Of a stretch of DNA of 64,000 bases, positions 16,982-26,303 are shown piece by piece. The notes below the pieces were generated by a model that saw only the letters and a program-made list of their open reading frames with translations, had not been told where the DNA came from and searched no databases. The DNA lies in contig CAZQNQ010000004.1 of the NCBI GenBank assembly GCA_964594985.1, positions 186,001 to 250,000 on the forward strand. The letters are read 5' to 3'. The first letter of the stretch is position 1. Each line of letters opens with the position of its first letter. Source of the DNA: JADLHS01 sp964594985. Its GTDB lineage: Bacteria > Verrucomicrobiota > Verrucomicrobiia > Limisphaerales > JADLHS01. The position numbers and the translations under genes were made by a program.

Positions 16982-18218
16982 AACGCAGTGCATCAATTGG
17001 ATCGAGCGCAGCGGCTTTGCGCGCCGGGTAAAAACCGAAGAAGACGCCGATCGCGAAACTCACACCAAATGCCAATGCAATGGAATCTGCCGTGACGATG
17101 GGCTGGAATGTCCACGTTTTGCCAACAAACACCGAAATTATCACACCGAGCGCTACGCCGATAAGTCCGCCGAGCAAACTCAAGGTTACCGCTTCGATGA
17201 GAAACTGAAGTTGGATCGCCGATGGTTGCGCGCCCACGGCGATGCGAATACCAATCTCGCGCGTCCGCTCTGTCACGCTCACGAGCATGATGTTCATGAT
17301 ACCAATGCCCCCGACAACGAGGGACAAACTGGAGACTGCACCCAGCAACAGCTTCACCATTCCCGTCACCGAACCTACGGTATCCGCAATCTCCTTTTGA
17401 TTGAAAATGTTGAAGTCGTCGGTTTGTCCAGCGGCGAGGCGATGCCGTTGCCGCAGTAGGCTCGAAATTTGGGCCTGCGCGATTTCCATGCGCTCCGAAG
17501 TGCGAATTTGGATGTTCACCGAGCGTAGATAGCGGTCGCCGGTGATGCGCTTCATCGCAGTCGTGTAGGGAATGATCAGACGGTCGTCCTGATTTTGTCC
17601 GCCCATGCCCGCGCCCTTGCTTTCCAACACGCCGATGATGACGAAGGGAATGTTTTTTACACGCACGCTTTGTCCGACAGGATTGAGCGGGCCAAACAAT
17701 TCCAGCGCCGTCTTCGAGCCGATGACTGCTACTTTGGCGGCGGTTCGGACTTCGCGCTCCGTGAACATCGAGCCGGACGCCAGTTTCCAATCGCGAATCT
17801 GTAAATATTCCGGTGACTCGCCGACGATGCTTGTTGACCAGTTGCGTCCGTTTGCAATGGCCTGTGCGGACGACGAGACTTCCGGACTGACCGCTACCAC
17901 ATCGGCGACCTCGCGTTGAATGGCCTCTACATCAGCTAGTGTGATCGTGCTGGCACTGCCCAAGCCGGAACTCACGCCACCAGTGCGTTTGCTGCCGGCA
18001 AAAACCGTCAACAAATTTTCGCCGAGTGCGGAAACCTGTTTTGTTATGCTTGCTTGAGCCCCATTGCCAACCGCTACCATCGCGACAACTGCGGCTACTC
18101 CGATGATGATGCCAAGCGCTGTAAGACTGGAACGAAGTTTATTCCGGCGCAACGCTCGCAATGCGATAAATAAGGTCTGCCATGATTGGACCAACAAGGA
18201 ATGGAGCGCGGTGAACAT
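16974..18218 (-). CDS. MacB-like ABC transporter permease
   Basis: 414 residues from ATG 18218, two bases after the stop of the ATPase gene. It has the MacB/FtsX layout: a first membrane helix (SSLTALGIIIGVAAVVAMVA), a large periplasmic MacB_PCD domain (ITKQVSALGENLLTVFAG onwards) and three C-terminal helices with the conserved ERTREIGIRIAVGA between them. It ends PARKAAALDPIDALRYE, the family's normal end. With the ATPase, the adaptor and the outer-membrane protein upstream it forms a tripartite MacA-MacB-TolC type exporter, where the permease transmits ATP-driven movement to push periplasmic substrates out. Substrate unknown. Confidence 0.92.
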   Translation of the reverse strand: MFTALHSLLVQSWQTLFIALRALRRNKLRSSLTALGIIIGVAAVVAMVAVGNGAQASITKQVSALGENLLTVFAGSKRTGGVSSGLGSASTITLADVEAIQREVADVVAVSPEVSSSAQAIANGRNWSTSIVGESPEYLQIRDWKLASGSMFTEREVRTAAKVAVIGSKTALELFGPLNPVGQSVRVKNIPFVIIGVLESKGAGMGGQNQDDRLIIPYTTAMKRITGDRYLRSVNIQIRTSERMEIAQAQISSLLRQRHRLAAGQTDDFNIFNQKEIADTVGSVTGMVKLLLGAVSSLSLVVGGIGIMNIMLVSVTERTREIGIRIAVGAQPSAIQLQFLIEAVTLSLLGGLIGVALGVIISVFVGKTWTFQPIVTADSIALAFGVSFAIGVFFGFYPARKAAALDPIDALRYE

Positions 18219-18220
18219 GA

Positions 18221-18982
18221 TCAATTGAGTTTGGCTTGTTTCTCCGCCTGGTTAAGCGTGGCGATTTCCTCGACTGCGGAGCGGGGATTTTCGTTGCGCG
18301 TGTCGCTGATGACTTCGCCGTCGCGCATCACGATGACGCGTTTGCAATAAGCAGCGATATCAAGTTCGTGCGTGACCATCACGAGCGTGATGCCGGATGC
18401 ATTCAACTCCTGAAACAGCCCCATGATCTCGATGCTCGTGCGGGAATCGAGATTGCCAGTCGGCTCATCGGCCAGCACCAGTTCGGGGCGATTAACGAGT
18501 GCGCGGGCGATAGCTACTCGTTGTTGCTGCCCGCCAGAAAGCTGGCTTGGGTGATGGTCGTGGCGCTTGCCTAGACCGACCTTTTCCAATGCTTCCATGG
18601 CGCGCTTGCGCCGCTCTCGTCGTGAAATAATCGGCACGGCGTAGAGCATCGGCAATTCAACGTTTTCCAGTGCGTTTGTGCGGGCCAACAGGTTGAAGCT
18701 CTGGAAAACAAAACCGAGCTTGCGATTTCTCAGCACCGCCAGTTGTTTGCGGTCCAGCCCGGCGATGCCCACATCGTCGAGCAGATAATCTCCCCCCGTC
18801 GGTTTATCCAGACATCCAAGCGTGTTCATTAAAGTGGATTTGCCTGAACCGCTCGCGCCCATCACAGCCACCAAATCACCGCGTGCGATGTCGAGCGTCA
18901 CGCCACGCACAGCTTTTACTTCGACTTCGCCGGTCTGGTAGGTCTTGGAGAGGTCGCGTAACTGAATGACGGGTGAACTCAT
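18221..18982 (-). CDS. MacB/LolD-like ABC transporter ATPase
   Basis: 253 residues. Walker A GASGSGKST at 42-50, Q-loop in VFQSFNLLARTN, signature LSGGQQQRVAIARAL, Walker B LVLADEPTGNLD and the switch His in MVTHELD. This is the type found in MacB and LolCDE exporters, not importers. In MacB of proteobacteria the ATPase and permease are one protein; here they are separate genes, as is common outside Proteobacteria. The ATG overlaps the adaptor stop by four bases (ATGA), and the stop abuts the permease start. Confidence 0.94.
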   Translation of the reverse strand: MSSPVIQLRDLSKTYQTGEVEVKAVRGVTLDIARGDLVAVMGASGSGKSTLMNTLGCLDKPTGGDYLLDDVGIAGLDRKQLAVLRNRKLGFVFQSFNLLARTNALENVELPMLYAVPIISRRERRKRAMEALEKVGLGKRHDHHPSQLSGGQQQRVAIARALVNRPELVLADEPTGNLDSRTSIEIMGLFQELNASGITLVMVTHELDIAAYCKRVIVMRDGEVISDTRNENPRSAVEEIATLNQAEKQAKLN

Positions 18983-20133
18983 AAATTCTGCGATGGAGGC
19001 GGTGGAGGTGAGAAGCCGCCACTCTTCGCCTTGAAATAGATTGTCGAAGTGACCACAGGCGATCGCTCGTCGAGGCCGTCCAGAATTTCAGTATCCACGC
19101 CGTCGGTAATGCCGGCTTTTATCAACACAGGCTTGAGCGTCGAAGGATTCGCCCCCAACACATACACCAACCGCTGATTACGCCCGGAATCTTTCGGCGG
19201 CGATTGCTCAAAGCTGACGCCCTCCGGCGGCGAGTAACGCAACGCAGCGTTAGGAATCTTCAAAACATTTTTCCGCTCAGCTACAAGAACTGACACGTCC
19301 GCCGTCATGCCGGGAAAGAGTTTCTGCTCTGGGTTGTCCACCGTGATCATGGTTTCGTAGGTGACAACGTTTTGCGTGGTTGTCGGTGACTTACGAACTT
19401 GCGTGACCGTGCCGTGGAAGGTTTCCTCGGGAAAAGCATCCACTGTAAAATCCACCAGCTGACCCTCCTTGACCTGTCCGATGTCGGCTTCAGAGACGTC
19501 AGCCTTAATATTCATTTTGGAGATGTCTTGCGCGACCGTGAATAATACTGGTGTGCTCATGGCAGCGATTACCGTCTGGCCCACGTCCACCTTGCGTGCG
19601 ATGACGATGCCATCGACGGGTGCGGTAATTTTGCAGTAACCGAGATTCGCCCGCGCGCTCGTCAAAGCGGCCTGTTTGATGGTGACCGCCGCTTCGGCCT
19701 GGGCAACTTCGGCATTAGCCTGATCCAAATCCAACTGCGATGCCGCTTTGAGCGGAACGAGAATTCTCTTTCGCTCAAGGTTTTGCCGTTTGAGCGTAAC
19801 ATTCGCATTCGCACTCGCGAGATCCCCCTCCGCTTGCTTCAGCGCCGCTTCGTAAACAGTTGGGTCAATCTCTGCGACGAGTTGACCTTGCTTCACCGGT
19901 GAGTTGAAATCTACGGTCAGCTTGGAAATTTTTCCGGAAACCTGGCTGCCGACGTCCACGCTCACCACTGCGCTCAACGTGCCGCTGGCCGTGACGTGCT
20001 GTGCTATGTCGCCGTGCTTAGCCGCAGTTGTTTCAAACTGCGCCGCACCGCCGCCGGATGGCTTGCAGCCGGAGGAAATGGCCACAACTCCGGCGACGGC
20101 GAGCGCACAAATGATATTTAATGTTCGGTTCAT
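18979..20133 (-). CDS. MacA-like periplasmic adaptor (membrane-fusion) lipoprotein
   Basis: 384 residues. The N-terminus has a lipoprotein signal with Cys23 in VAISSGC. The family features are the barrel-sandwich segment VDVGSQVSGKISKLTVDFN, a coiled-coil hairpin (ASANANVTLKRQNLERKRI to VKIKQAALTSARANL), the lipoyl half KITAPVDGIVIARKVDVGQT and the beta-barrel domain with DVSEADIGQVKEGQ. Adaptors of this type link the inner-membrane MacB complex to an outer-membrane TolC-like channel. It lies 8 bases after the NodT-type gene and overlaps the ATPase gene. Confidence 0.92.
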   Translation of the reverse strand: MNRTLNIICALAVAGVVAISSGCKPSGGGAAQFETTAAKHGDIAQHVTASGTLSAVVSVDVGSQVSGKISKLTVDFNSPVKQGQLVAEIDPTVYEAALKQAEGDLASANANVTLKRQNLERKRILVPLKAASQLDLDQANAEVAQAEAAVTIKQAALTSARANLGYCKITAPVDGIVIARKVDVGQTVIAAMSTPVLFTVAQDISKMNIKADVSEADIGQVKEGQLVDFTVDAFPEETFHGTVTQVRKSPTTTQNVVTYETMITVDNPEQKLFPGMTADVSVLVAERKNVLKIPNAALRYSPPEGVSFEQSPPKDSGRNQRLVYVLGANPSTLKPVLIKAGITDGVDTEILDGLDERSPVVTSTIYFKAKSGGFSPPPPPSQNL

Positions 20134-20141
20134 GATAAAAA

Positions 20142-21515
20142 TTATTGCCAGCCGCCGCCCAGCGACTTGTAGAGAGAAATTCGGCTGGTGAGTTGGGTGA
20201 GGCGTGTTTGGAGATGGTCTTGCTGTGCACTGTATAAGTCTTGTTGCGCCGACAGCACATCGAGATAGGCCGTGTCGCCCTGACGATAGCGGGCAGTGGC
20301 GAGATCGAACCGCTTTTGCTGTGCGGCAATGAGTTTCGTTTGCTCATCCAGTTGTTCCGCATAGCTCCGCGTGGCAACCAGAGCGTCCGCCACTTCCCGA
20401 AATGCCGTCTCGATGGCCTTCTGATAATTTGCAACCTCAATGCGCGTGCTGACTTTCGCCGCGTCCAAGTCCGCGCGGTTTTGACCGCCGGTGAAAATGG
20501 GCAAAGTGATCTGAGGCGAAAAACTCCACAGCCCCGTTCCAGATGCAAACAACTGATCAAATTGTGCGCTCGTCGTGCCGACCGAGGCCGTGAACTTCAC
20601 GCTCGGAAAGAATGCCGCCCGGGCCGCACCAATGTTCGCGTTTGCCGCCCGCAAGGTATGCTCAGCCTGAAGGATGTCCGGGCGACGCTGCACGAGTTCG
20701 GACGGCAGACCCGCCGGAACTTCCGCCACGAGATTCGTTTCATCGAAGGAACGGGGCGCAGGCAAGTCGGTCGGCAGCGGTTGGCCGACAAGCAATGTGA
20801 GATAATTCTCCGCCTGCGCGATACGGCGTTCGTAAGTGATAATGCTGATTTTTGCGGTCTGGACCTGGCTTTCCGCCGTCCGCAAATCCAGTTCACTGCT
20901 CGCGCCCGCGTCGAACGTGGCCTTGTTCAGTGCGTAGGACTCTTGAACAGTCGTCAGCGTTTGTCGTGCGAGTTCAAGCTGCGTCTGCGCCTGTCGCAGC
21001 GTGAAGTATTGCGATGCGACTTCGCTCACGAGCGAAATCTGCGCGCTACGTTTGGCTTCGCTCGTCGCCAGAAACTTTTCCAAAGCCTGCCGGTTCAAGC
21101 TGCGAATGCGTCCGAAGAAATCCACCTCATACGCGGTCGTGCCGATGCTCGCGTTCCATTCGTTCGCTGTTCTTTCATTGGCATACGCACGAGTGAACCG
21201 CCCACTGGCATCCACCGTTGGAAATAATGCTGACCGCTGGATACGATACTGCGCCATGCTCTGCTCGACATTCAGCGCGGCGACACGAAAATCCAGATTG
21301 TTCGTGAGCGCCAAGCCAATGAGAGCTTTCAGCCGGTCTTCCGCAAAGAAATTCTGCCACTCGATTTCCGCTGCCGCAGGAGCAGCGTTGGTTTCCGCAC
21401 CGCCAGGAAACTGTGGGGCGACGGGCGCGGTGGGGCGCTCATATTTCGGAATCATCGTGCACCCGGCAGTGATAAGAAAAGCGCACAAACTGGCTATGAA
21501 AACTTTGCAATTCAT
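20142..21515 (-). CDS. Efflux outer-membrane lipoprotein, NodT/OprM type
   Basis: 457 residues. Lipobox LITAGC with Cys19 followed by the family start TMIPKYERPTAPVAPQ. Two outer-membrane efflux protein (OEP) repeats follow: NLDFRVAALNVEQSMAQYRI and EIDFFGRIRSLN in the first half, VQRRPDILQAEHTLRAANANIG in the second. Such trimeric proteins form the outer-membrane channel and long periplasmic helical barrel of tripartite pumps. It precedes the MacA-like gene by 8 bases. Its first 94 coding bases are copied at 21.9-22.0 kb (see the fragment there). Confidence 0.93.
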   Translation of the reverse strand: MNCKVFIASLCAFLITAGCTMIPKYERPTAPVAPQFPGGAETNAAPAAAEIEWQNFFAEDRLKALIGLALTNNLDFRVAALNVEQSMAQYRIQRSALFPTVDASGRFTRAYANERTANEWNASIGTTAYEVDFFGRIRSLNRQALEKFLATSEAKRSAQISLVSEVASQYFTLRQAQTQLELARQTLTTVQESYALNKATFDAGASSELDLRTAESQVQTAKISIITYERRIAQAENYLTLLVGQPLPTDLPAPRSFDETNLVAEVPAGLPSELVQRRPDILQAEHTLRAANANIGAARAAFFPSVKFTASVGTTSAQFDQLFASGTGLWSFSPQITLPIFTGGQNRADLDAAKVSTRIEVANYQKAIETAFREVADALVATRSYAEQLDEQTKLIAAQQKRFDLATARYRQGDTAYLDVLSAQQDLYSAQQDHLQTRLTQLTSRISLYKSLGGGWQ

Positions 21516-21520
21516 TTTAC

Positions 21521-21811
21521 TTAACGGTCAGCAGAGAATTCGGTGACCGACGACGACGCAAACTCATCCTCGCATCTGTCAAGATCGCTTCGATCATGAG
21601 ATGATTCGTATTGTCGAAGATCTGGAGCAGCACCCGCTTTTGGCTTGGTGGAATTTGTGAACCGCTGATCCGGTCCAAAGCCCTGTATCACCATACACAC
21701 ACCGAGCACAGCGATTCCGAGTAGGATGATGCGAAACAGCAGATGGTGAGCACCTGTATGAAACCAATCTTTCCACTCCGCATATTCCTCATCGGTTATG
21801 TCATCAAACAT
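21521..21811 (-). CDS. Small membrane protein heading the efflux operon
   Basis: 96 residues: a polar N-terminus (MFDDITDEEYAEWKDWF), one membrane helix (LLFRIILLGIAVLGVCMVI) and a hydrophilic, Ser/Asp-rich tail. No family is recognised. It ends 5 bases before the NodT-type gene and so is probably the first gene of the efflux operon. A regulatory or assembly role is a guess. The start follows no strong ribosome-binding site. Confidence 0.6.
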   Translation of the reverse strand: MFDDITDEEYAEWKDWFHTGAHHLLFRIILLGIAVLGVCMVIQGFGPDQRFTNSTKPKAGAAPDLRQYESSHDRSDLDRCEDEFASSSVTEFSADR

Positions 21812-21882
21812 ATTTTGACTAGTGGGCTAACGATTAAATCTTGTGGGACGGCTTTGAAAATTCATGCAACAGGTAAATGTTT

Positions 21883-22050
21883 TTAAGAATCAGTGTATGT
21901 TACCGCTGCCGCAGGAGCAGCGTTGGTTTCTGCACCGCTAGTAAACTGTGGGGCGACGGGCGCGACAGGGCGCTTGTATTTCGGAATCATCGTGCAGTCA
22001 GTCAGAGCGAACCCGACCCAATTACTTGCAATGGAATGCTTGAAAATCAT
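21883..22050 (-). pseudogene. Truncated copy of the NodT-type gene 5' end
   Basis: A 55-codon frame encodes MIFKHSIASN ... ALTDCTMIPKYKRPVAPVAP, matching residues 18 to about 48 of the NodT-type lipoprotein (CTMIPKYERPTAPVAPQ). At the DNA level about 94 bases near 21904-21996 match 21368-21461 with roughly ten differences. The lipobox-like Cys is kept but the frame then ends at TYTDS, so no channel could form. Its ATG overlaps the stop of the upstream secreted-protein gene (ATGA). It is either a duplication remnant or an expressed short lipopeptide. Confidence 0.7.
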
Positions 22051-22502
22051 GGTGTGCCAGTCAGCCGATAAAATCGGTTGCCCACGGGTGGGTTTATGAT
22101 GATGAATCTTGTCACTCCGTTGGTGGTGATAGTTTCGGAGGCCGTGACCCAGACGGCGCTGTTCAAACTGGCGCTTTCTTGCAGCACCCAATTGGTCGAA
22201 GCGGATAGCCAAGAAATGATCACTCCGCCATTGGTGCGCGAGATACTTAACAGCGGTGCGCCTGGTGTTTGCACGGCCTGAACTGCATAGAGCGACCAAA
22301 AGCCGCCGGTCAGCGAATAATTGGCGTTGGTCATGGGCAAATGTGCGGCGGGTTGACCGATTGTCCCGGTGATTTGATAAGTTGACCCCGTGATCGTCTT
22401 GCCACCACCGCTGATGGCAAGCCAATCAATTGAATAACTTTGAGCACGGACATCCGACATCAGCAGCCACAAGAGCGATAGCGAACCAACGAGCGTTCTC
22501 AT
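22047..22502 (-). CDS. Small secreted protein with C-terminal Tyr-Arg module
   Basis: 151 residues. Signal peptide 1-20 (LWLLMSDVRAQ). The mature start SYSIDWLAISGGGKTITGST and TGTIGQPAA ... NYSLTGGFWSLYAV is a pattern repeatedly seen in Verrucomicrobial and Planctomycete secreted proteins of unknown function. The C-terminal about 70 residues (ISWLSASTNWVLQESASL ... NRFYRLTGTP) resemble the ends of the beta-strand-repeat and GH127 proteins in this window. It follows the kelch-repeat gene by 22 bases and is probably co-transcribed with it. Confidence 0.78.
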   Translation of the reverse strand: MRTLVGSLSLLWLLMSDVRAQSYSIDWLAISGGGKTITGSTYQITGTIGQPAAHLPMTNANYSLTGGFWSLYAVQAVQTPGAPLLSISRTNGGVIISWLSASTNWVLQESASLNSAVWVTASETITTNGVTRFIIINPPVGNRFYRLTGTP

Positions 22503-22524
22503 AAAAATACCTCCACGTTAATTC

Positions 22525-25260
22525 CTATTGCTTCTGATATAGATACAGCAAGCGCGGTAGTGTGTAGGCGGCGGTATCGTTCAGATTGCGAGTATTATTT
22601 CCACCGCCCCAAATGAGCATTTGGTTGCCGGTCCACACGGCGCTATGCAGCGCACGCGACTCCAGTGCGCTGGCATTGGCGAGAGTCTTCCAGTTGTTTT
22701 CGGTGGGATCATAGCGCGCACCACTGTTGAAGAAGTTGGTGCTGGATTGCTGCCCACCCCAGACCAGCATTTCATTACCGGTCCAAAGGGCGGTGTGATA
22801 AAAACGGCTGGCCGGTGCGCCGTTAGTGTTGATTGAAGACCAAGAGTTAGCCGCTGGATTATACCGGCCACCGTCGCCTAATGCGCTTCCATTGTAACCA
22901 CCCCAAATGATCATCTCACTTTCCGTCCAGATCACGGAGTGAGAATTGCGCGCAGCAGGCGCACCACTCGCTGGGAGTGCGGTCCAAGTGTTGGATGCAA
23001 CGCTATAGCGGCTTCCGGTAGCCAGATAACTACTGCCGTTCCAACCGCCCCAAATAATCATTTCATTACCGGTCCAAACAGCGGTGTGAAAGTCACGAGC
23101 TGCCGGGGCGCTCGTATTGGTAACGGTTGTCCATGTGTCCGATGAGGGATTATAGCGTGCGCCTGTGCTCAGAACGCCGCTGTTGTAACCACCCCAGATA
23201 ATCATTTCGTTGCCGGTCCAAATCGCAGTGTGATAAAATCGCGCGGCTGGAGCATTGGTGCTCGTGATTTTACTCCAGACACCCAGGGTAGGATTATATC
23301 GCGCGCCGTTGTTGATTCCGCTGCTGCCATCCGTTGTGCCGCCCCAGATGATCATTTCCGTCCCGGTCCATACTGCCGTGTGGCCATATCGCGCCGAGGG
23401 AGCATTAGTCGCGAGCGAATTGGTGGACAATAGATTTGTCCAGGTTGACAACGGCGTCCAAGTATCAGAGGCAAGGTTGTAACGTCCACCGTTACTCAAA
23501 GCACCGCCGTTATAGCCACCCCAGATTAGCAGTTCATTACCCGCCCATACTGAGACGTGTGAGTTTCTCGGCAGAGGGGCAGAATAAGCCATCATGCTCC
23601 AAACGTTATTCGTCGCATCATAAATACCGCCATCGTCGAGGCCCACAGTTTCATCGAAGCCGCCCCAAACAATCATCCGGCTCCCGGTCCAAACCACGCC
23701 ATGCAAACTGCGTGCTGATGGCGCGTTATTCGTCGTGACCGTCGTCCAATTGTCCGCTCCTGGATCATAACTGCCGCCATTGTTGTATTCCGTGCTCCCA
23801 GCACTGCCGCCCCAGACAATCATTCTCGTGCCGGTCCAGACAGCGGTGTGATTCTCTCTCGCCGCCAAGGCTGTGTTAGTGTAGTTGGCGGTCCAGTTAT
23901 TGGCCGCTGGATCATAACTTGAACCGGTGTTGTAGCGCGTTCCGCCTGAACTGCCACCCCAGATGATCATTCTGTTACCCGTCCATACGGACGAATGATT
24001 CTCACGTCCAGCGAACAAACTGTTCGTCAAGATCGGGGTCCAAGTGTTAGCGGATGGATTGAATCGCGCCCCCGTGTTCAGTCGGCTACTGCCATTGTAG
24101 CCGCCCCAGACAATCATGTCCGTGCTGGTCCAGATGGCCGTGTGATTTTCCCGCGCAGTAGGCGCATTGGTTGTGTTCAGTGTCGTCCATTGGTCCAAGA
24201 CGGGATTATAGCTGGCCCCGGTTGCGAGGCGGCTGCTGCCATCATTACCGCCCCACACAATCATCTGCGTGCCGGTCCAGATAGCCGTGTGGTTTTGGCG
24301 TGCGCTCGGAGCATTGCTGGTTGTCATGGTCAACCACGAATCCGTAACTGGATTGTAGCGCCAACCGCTGTTGACTTGGTCAGTTCCGTCCTGTCCGCCC
24401 CAGATGATTAACTCCGTGCCCGTCCAGACCGCGCTGTGTCGTGTTCGCGCTATGGGGCCGCCGTAAGGGGTCATGGCCGACCAAGTGTTAAGGGCGGGAT
24501 TGTAGCGTCGTCCACTGTTCAGATAATTGGTACCATCGTAGCCTCCCCAAACGATCAATTCTGTGCCCGTCCAGATGGTGGTTTGATAATATCGGGGCGA
24601 CGGAGCCTTGGCCTGCCCTAGAGTAGTCCAAAGCTCGCCGAGTTCAGTTTGACCGATCTTTGCATAGCCACTGCCAAGCAGGTTCATGGCATTAGGATTG
24701 GAAGAAAGCACGATTCCACCAGTTCCCACCCCACTTTGACCAGAGGCGTTGAGATTTTCCGCTGCTGCACCGCTGGCTAATTGCGTTCCAGTGATTGTGC
24801 CGTTTTGAATCTGGTTCCCGCTGATTGCTCCGGACACATTGACCGCTGTCGCCGCAGAGTTGGCAAAGCTCGCTGTGATGGCGTAGGGAGCCGCGGTTAT
24901 TTCCTGCCGGGGTGATAGTATGGCGTATGCGCCGCTACTGCCGTTGGTTCGGACGCCTACTTCAAGCCAGCGTTGGGCACCCGGAAATACCCCAGCACCA
25001 AAATCCAGCGTCACCGTGAAAAGGCCATTGCTGATGGCTGTCGTCGCACTTGTAAGAGTTTGTCCCGTTTGGTTGCCGGCATTAGCCGAATCAAAAACGC
25101 TGAAATTCAGATCATACTTGCCTGTAGCAGGTCCGTAGCTGTCCATGAGCCGCCCTTGATAAGTAAAGGCAGTGCCTTGCGCCAACGCGCCCGAAGTCAC
25201 GGACAACAAACAGGCAACCACAACGGTGAACCAACTGATATTGGTTGATTTGGAGTTCAT
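22525..25260 (-). CDS. Secreted kelch-repeat protein, 14 repeats
   Basis: 911 residues. Signal peptide 1-27 (VVACLLSVTSGALAQ). Residues 28-150 carry a module seen at the head of many secreted proteins (TAFTYQGRLMDSYGPATGKY ... ITAAPYAITA). From about residue 220 to the end there are 14 kelch-type repeats of about 49 residues, each with R-x-x-H-x-x-x-W-T-G-x-E-M-I-I-W-G-G and G-x-R-Y-N-P. Fourteen blades are enough for two seven-bladed propellers. Such proteins often bind sugars or proteins outside the cell; no catalytic residues were noticed. It is the third gene of a four-gene set that starts at 27.0 kb. Confidence 0.88.
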   Translation of the reverse strand: MNSKSTNISWFTVVVACLLSVTSGALAQGTAFTYQGRLMDSYGPATGKYDLNFSVFDSANAGNQTGQTLTSATTAISNGLFTVTLDFGAGVFPGAQRWLEVGVRTNGSSGAYAILSPRQEITAAPYAITASFANSAATAVNVSGAISGNQIQNGTITGTQLASGAAAENLNASGQSGVGTGGIVLSSNPNAMNLLGSGYAKIGQTELGELWTTLGQAKAPSPRYYQTTIWTGTELIVWGGYDGTNYLNSGRRYNPALNTWSAMTPYGGPIARTRHSAVWTGTELIIWGGQDGTDQVNSGWRYNPVTDSWLTMTTSNAPSARQNHTAIWTGTQMIVWGGNDGSSRLATGASYNPVLDQWTTLNTTNAPTARENHTAIWTSTDMIVWGGYNGSSRLNTGARFNPSANTWTPILTNSLFAGRENHSSVWTGNRMIIWGGSSGGTRYNTGSSYDPAANNWTANYTNTALAARENHTAVWTGTRMIVWGGSAGSTEYNNGGSYDPGADNWTTVTTNNAPSARSLHGVVWTGSRMIVWGGFDETVGLDDGGIYDATNNVWSMMAYSAPLPRNSHVSVWAGNELLIWGGYNGGALSNGGRYNLASDTWTPLSTWTNLLSTNSLATNAPSARYGHTAVWTGTEMIIWGGTTDGSSGINNGARYNPTLGVWSKITSTNAPAARFYHTAIWTGNEMIIWGGYNSGVLSTGARYNPSSDTWTTVTNTSAPAARDFHTAVWTGNEMIIWGGWNGSSYLATGSRYSVASNTWTALPASGAPAARNSHSVIWTESEMIIWGGYNGSALGDGGRYNPAANSWSSINTNGAPASRFYHTALWTGNEMLVWGGQQSSTNFFNSGARYDPTENNWKTLANASALESRALHSAVWTGNQMLIWGGGNNTRNLNDTAAYTLPRLLYLYQKQ

Positions 25261-25351
25261 AAGCTTGGACGGGTTGGAATAAGCAGCGGTTTATTTATCA
25301 AGGACATGGAAATTTCTGCCATAGCGCCAAAGAAACGACGGTTGGTGTTGA

Positions 25352-26287
25352 TTAAAAACCAATGTTGATCCCGAGCCGGACATATGGACCGGGCTCAAAG
25401 TTGACCGTCTCGAAGTCTTTGTAATCAATTTGGCGGCTCACGGAATAGCCACCTTCCACTTCGACACGCATGGATTTGCTCACGTTGTAACCAAAGCCAG
25501 CACCAAGACGGATGTCTCGGTAAGTTGCAAGTGCATCATCGTATTCTGGACGACCGAGCGAAGTGCCGAAGGTATTACTGGTGCGAAACGTCGTGCCGAC
25601 GAGGTTCATTCCAACATGAAAACTCCAGTATTCATCCGGCTGGAAAACCAGTCGTGGTTGCGGAAACATCAGTTGCAAATCCCATTGCGGGCTAATGCGC
25701 CAATCTAGGCCGACCATCGGCACCACAGGCAAATCGCTGTCCGGTGCAACCATGAGACCAAACATCCACATCAGCGAATCGCTGTAATGCCACATCGCGT
25801 TGATCCCGCCGGAAAGTCCGATGTCGTTCCCACCCACGTCGCTGAATTTGTAGAGCGACGGGTTGACCATACCCATGATCATCCAGTCGTCGTTCAGCCG
25901 ATAACCGAGACCAGTGTTGAAACCGAGCGTGTGAATCTGATCCGGCACAGGCACGCCCGGAACGGAGTCGAGCCAGATGTTCTGCGACATCAGTCCAAAC
26001 GGAATCATCCATTTTTCATTCAACGGCAACGGTGCAAAAATGGCGGCACTCATGCTGGCAGCGCCGCTATCACCGCTTTTCGTTCCTAAAAACTTCGCCT
26101 TGCCGGAAGCGGTGTAACTGCCATCCAGGTTCACTTGCAGCAAAGGTGGACGGTTTGTTTCCCCTCCGCGCAACGGCGGTGGCATCATCAGCGCTTTCTC
26201 AGGTTGTGCCCAGCCGGTTGCTGGAGAAAATATAGCTATGGTGAAGACGGTGTAGGTGAAGATTTGCAGGCTCAGTCGTTTGTTCAT
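25352..26287 (-). CDS. Predicted outer-membrane beta-barrel protein (DUF6268-like)
   Basis: 311 residues with a signal peptide (ATGWAQ, cleavage near 28). The rest alternates amphipathic strands and ends in GPYVRLGINIGF, with the terminal Phe typical of outer-membrane barrels. Strand-like segments include DDWMIMGMVNPSLY, MRVEVEGGYSVSRQI and LRLGAGFGYNV-like AGFGYNVSK. The general look fits DUF6268-type outer-membrane proteins. It follows the gene ending at 26304 by 16 bases. No substrate can be proposed. Confidence 0.75.
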   Translation of the reverse strand: MNKRLSLQIFTYTVFTIAIFSPATGWAQPEKALMMPPPLRGGETNRPPLLQVNLDGSYTASGKAKFLGTKSGDSGAASMSAAIFAPLPLNEKWMIPFGLMSQNIWLDSVPGVPVPDQIHTLGFNTGLGYRLNDDWMIMGMVNPSLYKFSDVGGNDIGLSGGINAMWHYSDSLMWMFGLMVAPDSDLPVVPMVGLDWRISPQWDLQLMFPQPRLVFQPDEYWSFHVGMNLVGTTFRTSNTFGTSLGRPEYDDALATYRDIRLGAGFGYNVSKSMRVEVEGGYSVSRQIDYKDFETVNFEPGPYVRLGINIGF

Positions 26288-26303
26288 GCGAGTTGGTCGA
26301 GTG

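Noticed and set aside
20241..21227. 328-codon plus-strand open frame opposite the NodT-type gene
   Set aside because: Antisense shadow; the minus-strand frame has a lipobox and OEP repeats.
22540..24600. Regularly spaced repeats of about 147 bases
   Set aside because: They are codon-phased kelch repeats of one protein, not a CRISPR array.
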